DNA from: Tenuifilaceae bacterium CYCD
Lineage (GTDB): Bacteria; Bacteroidota; Bacteroidia; Bacteroidales; Tenuifilaceae
Reading direction: 5' to 3'
Length of the DNA: 64,000 nucleotides
Assembly: GCA_036322835.1 (NCBI GenBank)
Contig: AP027304.1
Span: 3,410,001 to 3,474,000 of the forward strand
Shown here: in pieces, positions 61,794-64,000 of the stretch
Layout of the letters: each line of letters opens with the position of its first letter
How positions within the stretch are numbered: the stretch's first letter is position 1
Program-made: the position numbers and the translations under genes
The notes under the pieces: model-generated
The model's database searches: none
What the model was told of the DNA's origin: nothing
Seen by the model: the letters and a program-made list of their open reading frames with translations, nothing else

Positions 61794-64000
61794 TGTTACT
61801 GGTTTTAGTTATTGTTCTTCTAATAAATCTAAATAGTTCGGCAAACCATAAAATTAAAGAAGTTAGCAGAATAATTAAAACCCAATCCAAAATTTTTAGT
61901 GGAACAGTACGAAAGAATGCACCACCAAATTCCACAATAATTACCTGGCCAACAATGATAAGCAAAGTGATAAGCAAAAAACTCTTGTTCTTGAATAATC
62001 CTTTAAACGCCGATACATGCTGACCAAATACCCTTGCATTAAAAAGATTCCAGTACTGAAGCATTACAAAAACATTAAAAAAAACGGTTAACTCATAGCT
62101 GCTCACCTCTCCATCATGTTTCATGTACTGGAGCATAGCAATTAGCACCGCAAAAAAGATAGCAGCGGTGTAAACAATCCCTCTTCTTATTGATTTTGAT
62201 ATAATAAAATCATCGGGTTTACGGGGGTGCTGCCTCATAATCCCTGAGTGCGGGGGTTCAGTAGCAAGAGCCAATGCAGCAAAAGTGTCCATGATGAGAT
62301 TAACCCATAGCATTTGCGTTACAGTTAATGGCAGAGTAATGCCAGTAAAAGGGCCTGTTAGCACAATTGCAACAGCCAATAGATTTATTGTGAGCTGGAA
62401 AAACAAAAATTTCTGAATATTATGGAATAAGGTTCTTCCCCAACGAACAGCATTTACAATACTAGCAAATGAATCATCGAGCAGTATAATATCGCTGGCT
62501 TCCTTGGCAACCTGCGTTCCGGTTCCCATTGCCAAACCAACATTAGCTCGATTAAGCGAAGGGGCATCGTTGGTGCCATCGCCTGTAACAGCTACGACCT
62601 GACCTCTTTCCTGTAACAAACGTACCAACTTTAACTTATCCGAAGGACGTGCTCTGTACATGATTTTTAAATCCCCTATAATTGTTGAAGCCACAGAGTC
62701 TTCCAGCGCCTCGAATTCAGGACCAGAGATAACCCTATGGTTTGAACTGTCGGATAAAATTCCTATTTGCCTTCCGATTGAAGAAGCTGTTACAACATTA
62801 TCGCCAGTGATCATCTTTACATCGATTCCTGCAGTATGGCAACTCGTTACGGCATGAGCAACATCGTCGCGTACAGGATCGGCAATGCCTACAAATCCAA
62901 CAAAATTTAACTGCGAGGGCGTTTGGTCTTTATCATAATTATCGGAATCTAATTCTCTATATGCAAAGGCAATAGCACGCAAAGCCTTGCTTTGATACTC
63001 CTCTATAATCTGCTGCGACAACTTTAAAACTGATTCGCTGGTATTGGACATCGACAAAACAATTTCAGGAGCTCCTTTTACAAGTAAAAACCTCTTGTTT
63101 TTGCTATCAACACCTATTGTAAACATATACTTCTTTTCCGAGGAAAAGGGTAATTGAAATTCAATTTTAAAACTCTCCCTTAAGTCCCGGTAATTTATAT
63201 CATTCTTATTCAACCAAAGAAGCAATGCTGCATCGGTTGGATTCCCGACAGTTTTTGTTTTCTCCTCACTAAAATCAAGGTGAGCTGAAGAATTCACAGC
63301 CATTGAATACTTTAAAACATCGGACTCGACACCATCTGACTTAATATCTGGGTTGTTAATGAAGTACCATTCCAAAACAGTCATCTGATTTTGGGTTAGA
63401 GTTCCTGTTTTATCGGTACAAATTACAGTTGCAGCCCCCATCGTTTCGGTTGCTTGCATTCTTCGTACCAAATTATTGGCCGCGGTCATCTTCCGCATGC
63501 TGTAAGCAAGGCTAAGCGTAACACTCATAGCAAGTCCTTCGGGAACAGCCACAACTATTAGGGTCATTGAAACCATAAAGTAGTTAAGCAAACTACTCAA
63601 AACATCTACCGAAAACCAATTCTGGGCAAGCAAAAAGTCAACCCCGATGAACGAACCAATAATTGCAGAAACGCCTAAAACTAAAGCTCCAATAATTGCG
63701 GATATAAGCATGGCATTCATCTTAACCATCTCAAACACATCAGGTATACGCAACTTCAAGCCCGAAGATTTTAGTAAATAATTTATGGATGGCAACCAGA
63801 ACTTGGCCAACAAACCAACAATAGTTATCACAATAGTTCCAAAAACAAACTTTTGATGAGAATCCAAGGCTAAGTCCGCCCTCGAAATATCAACAAAAGC
63901 AAGTATTGCAAATATCAAAATAGCCAGTAAAAATGCGGATGAACTAATAAAATCGCTTAATCTATGGAGTTGAATGGTTAATGGCGTTGGCGTATCAATA
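61777..64000 (-). CDS. P-type calcium-transporting ATPase (P2B type), 5' end outside window
   Basis: About 740 codons are present. The frame is open to the right edge (upstream codons read TPTPLTIQLHRLSDFI, the start of the membrane part seen in plasma-membrane-type calcium pumps), so the N-terminal cytoplasmic part lies beyond 64000. Visible features: the VPEGLAMSVTLSLAYSM membrane motif with the PEGL signature, the phosphorylation site CTDKTGTLTQNQM, KGAPEIVL, the GDGTNDAPSLNRANVGLAMG hinge, and the C-terminal cation-ATPase membrane helices. It would export Ca2+ from the cytoplasm using ATP. Confidence 0.93.
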   Translation of the reverse strand, partial: IDTPTPLTIQLHRLSDFISSSAFLLAILIFAILAFVDISRADLALDSHQKFVFGTIVITIVGLLAKFWLPSINYLLKSSGLKLRIPDVFEMVKMNAMLISAIIGALVLGVSAIIGSFIGVDFLLAQNWFSVDVLSSLLNYFMVSMTLIVVAVPEGLAMSVTLSLAYSMRKMTAANNLVRRMQATETMGAATVICTDKTGTLTQNQMTVLEWYFINNPDIKSDGVESDVLKYSMAVNSSAHLDFSEEKTKTVGNPTDAALLLWLNKNDINYRDLRESFKIEFQLPFSSEKKYMFTIGVDSKNKRFLLVKGAPEIVLSMSNTSESVLKLSQQIIEEYQSKALRAIAFAYRELDSDNYDKDQTPSQLNFVGFVGIADPVRDDVAHAVTSCHTAGIDVKMITGDNVVTASSIGRQIGILSDSSNHRVISGPEFEALEDSVASTIIGDLKIMYRARPSDKLKLVRLLQERGQVVAVTGDGTNDAPSLNRANVGLAMGTGTQVAKEASDIILLDDSFASIVNAVRWGRTLFHNIQKFLFFQLTINLLAVAIVLTGPFTGITLPLTVTQMLWVNLIMDTFAALALATEPPHSGIMRQHPRKPDDFIISKSIRRGIVYTAAIFFAVLIAMLQYMKHDGEVSSYELTVFFNVFVMLQYWNLFNARVFGQHVSAFKGLFKNKSFLLITLLIIVGQVIIVEFGGAFFRTVPLKILDWVLIILLTSLILWFAELFRFIRRTITKTSNNEIEK

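Overview
The window is AT-rich chromosomal DNA from a member of the Bacteroidota, most likely a Bacteroidales/Marinilabiliales-type organism. The signs are a type IX secretion C-terminal sorting domain on a large secreted protease, a surface-lipoprotein export signal (Cys-Glu-Lys-Asp-Asp), several -7 promoter boxes of the form TAnnTTTG, Bacteroidota-only families (DUF3822, HU/SPOR protein, BtuG-type propeller), and a trpB gene placed where Bacteroidales start their trp operon. I cannot name the species.

Region 1 (1-11.3 kb) is accessory. It opens with a GC-rich 84-bp tandem repeat (nine units, the last partial). Next comes a compact integrated element whose genes all lie on the minus strand. 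Reading from its right end: tyrosine integrase, a protein with an integrase-arm-like N-terminus, a small HTH repressor with a nested palindromic operator, an excisionase-like HTH protein, a solitary tape-measure-like protein, a PUA/ASCH-like protein, a gene II/X-type replication initiator, a terminase-small-subunit-like HTH protein and a degenerate HNH protein. No capsid, portal, large terminase or filamentous-phage export gene is present. The combination looks like a phage satellite or a stripped prophage, and it is the best candidate here for an undescribed system. Two tandem tRNA-Asp genes flank its integrase end.

Region 2 (11.5-38.6 kb) is mostly housekeeping: rsmD, DUF3822, a RecD-like helicase, sfsA, a frameshifted TPR gene, trpB behind a Trp-codon leader peptide and terminator (a transcription attenuator), a cobalamin riboswitch driving btuB-btuG, tRNA-Arg, a metallophosphoesterase, dnaX with an 11-A slippery run at the end of domain III, ferritin, secA, argS, a secreted M4 protease, and ffh. 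Several gaps in this region carry unrelated sequences that share a 7-bp periodicity.

Region 3 (38.6-43.8 kb) has folD followed by four cell-surface polysaccharide genes: a sugar aminotransferase, a hexapeptide acyltransferase, a WecF-like glycosyltransferase and a flippase. The set resembles the end of the enterobacterial common antigen (4-amino-4,6-dideoxy sugar) pathway.

Region 4 (43.8-55.2 kb) is a large chemosensory operon on the minus strand behind a good promoter: receiver, 585-residue helical protein, STAS, CheY, CheA, CheW, CheR, histidine-kinase-like protein, CheD, CheB, and a GAF/PAS membrane protein. It has no chemoreceptor and no CheC, CheX or classical CheZ. The helical protein carries a CheZ-like Asp-x3-Gln motif and an acidic C-terminal tail, and the kinase-like protein has Asn in place of its phospho-accepting His. 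Region 5 (55.3-64 kb) adds a Crp/Fnr regulator, a single receiver, an HU/SPOR membrane protein, a YgjP-like metallopeptidase, a hybrid histidine kinase, a small conserved protein, a PNPOx/Nim-like flavoprotein, and a calcium-type P-ATPase cut by the right edge.
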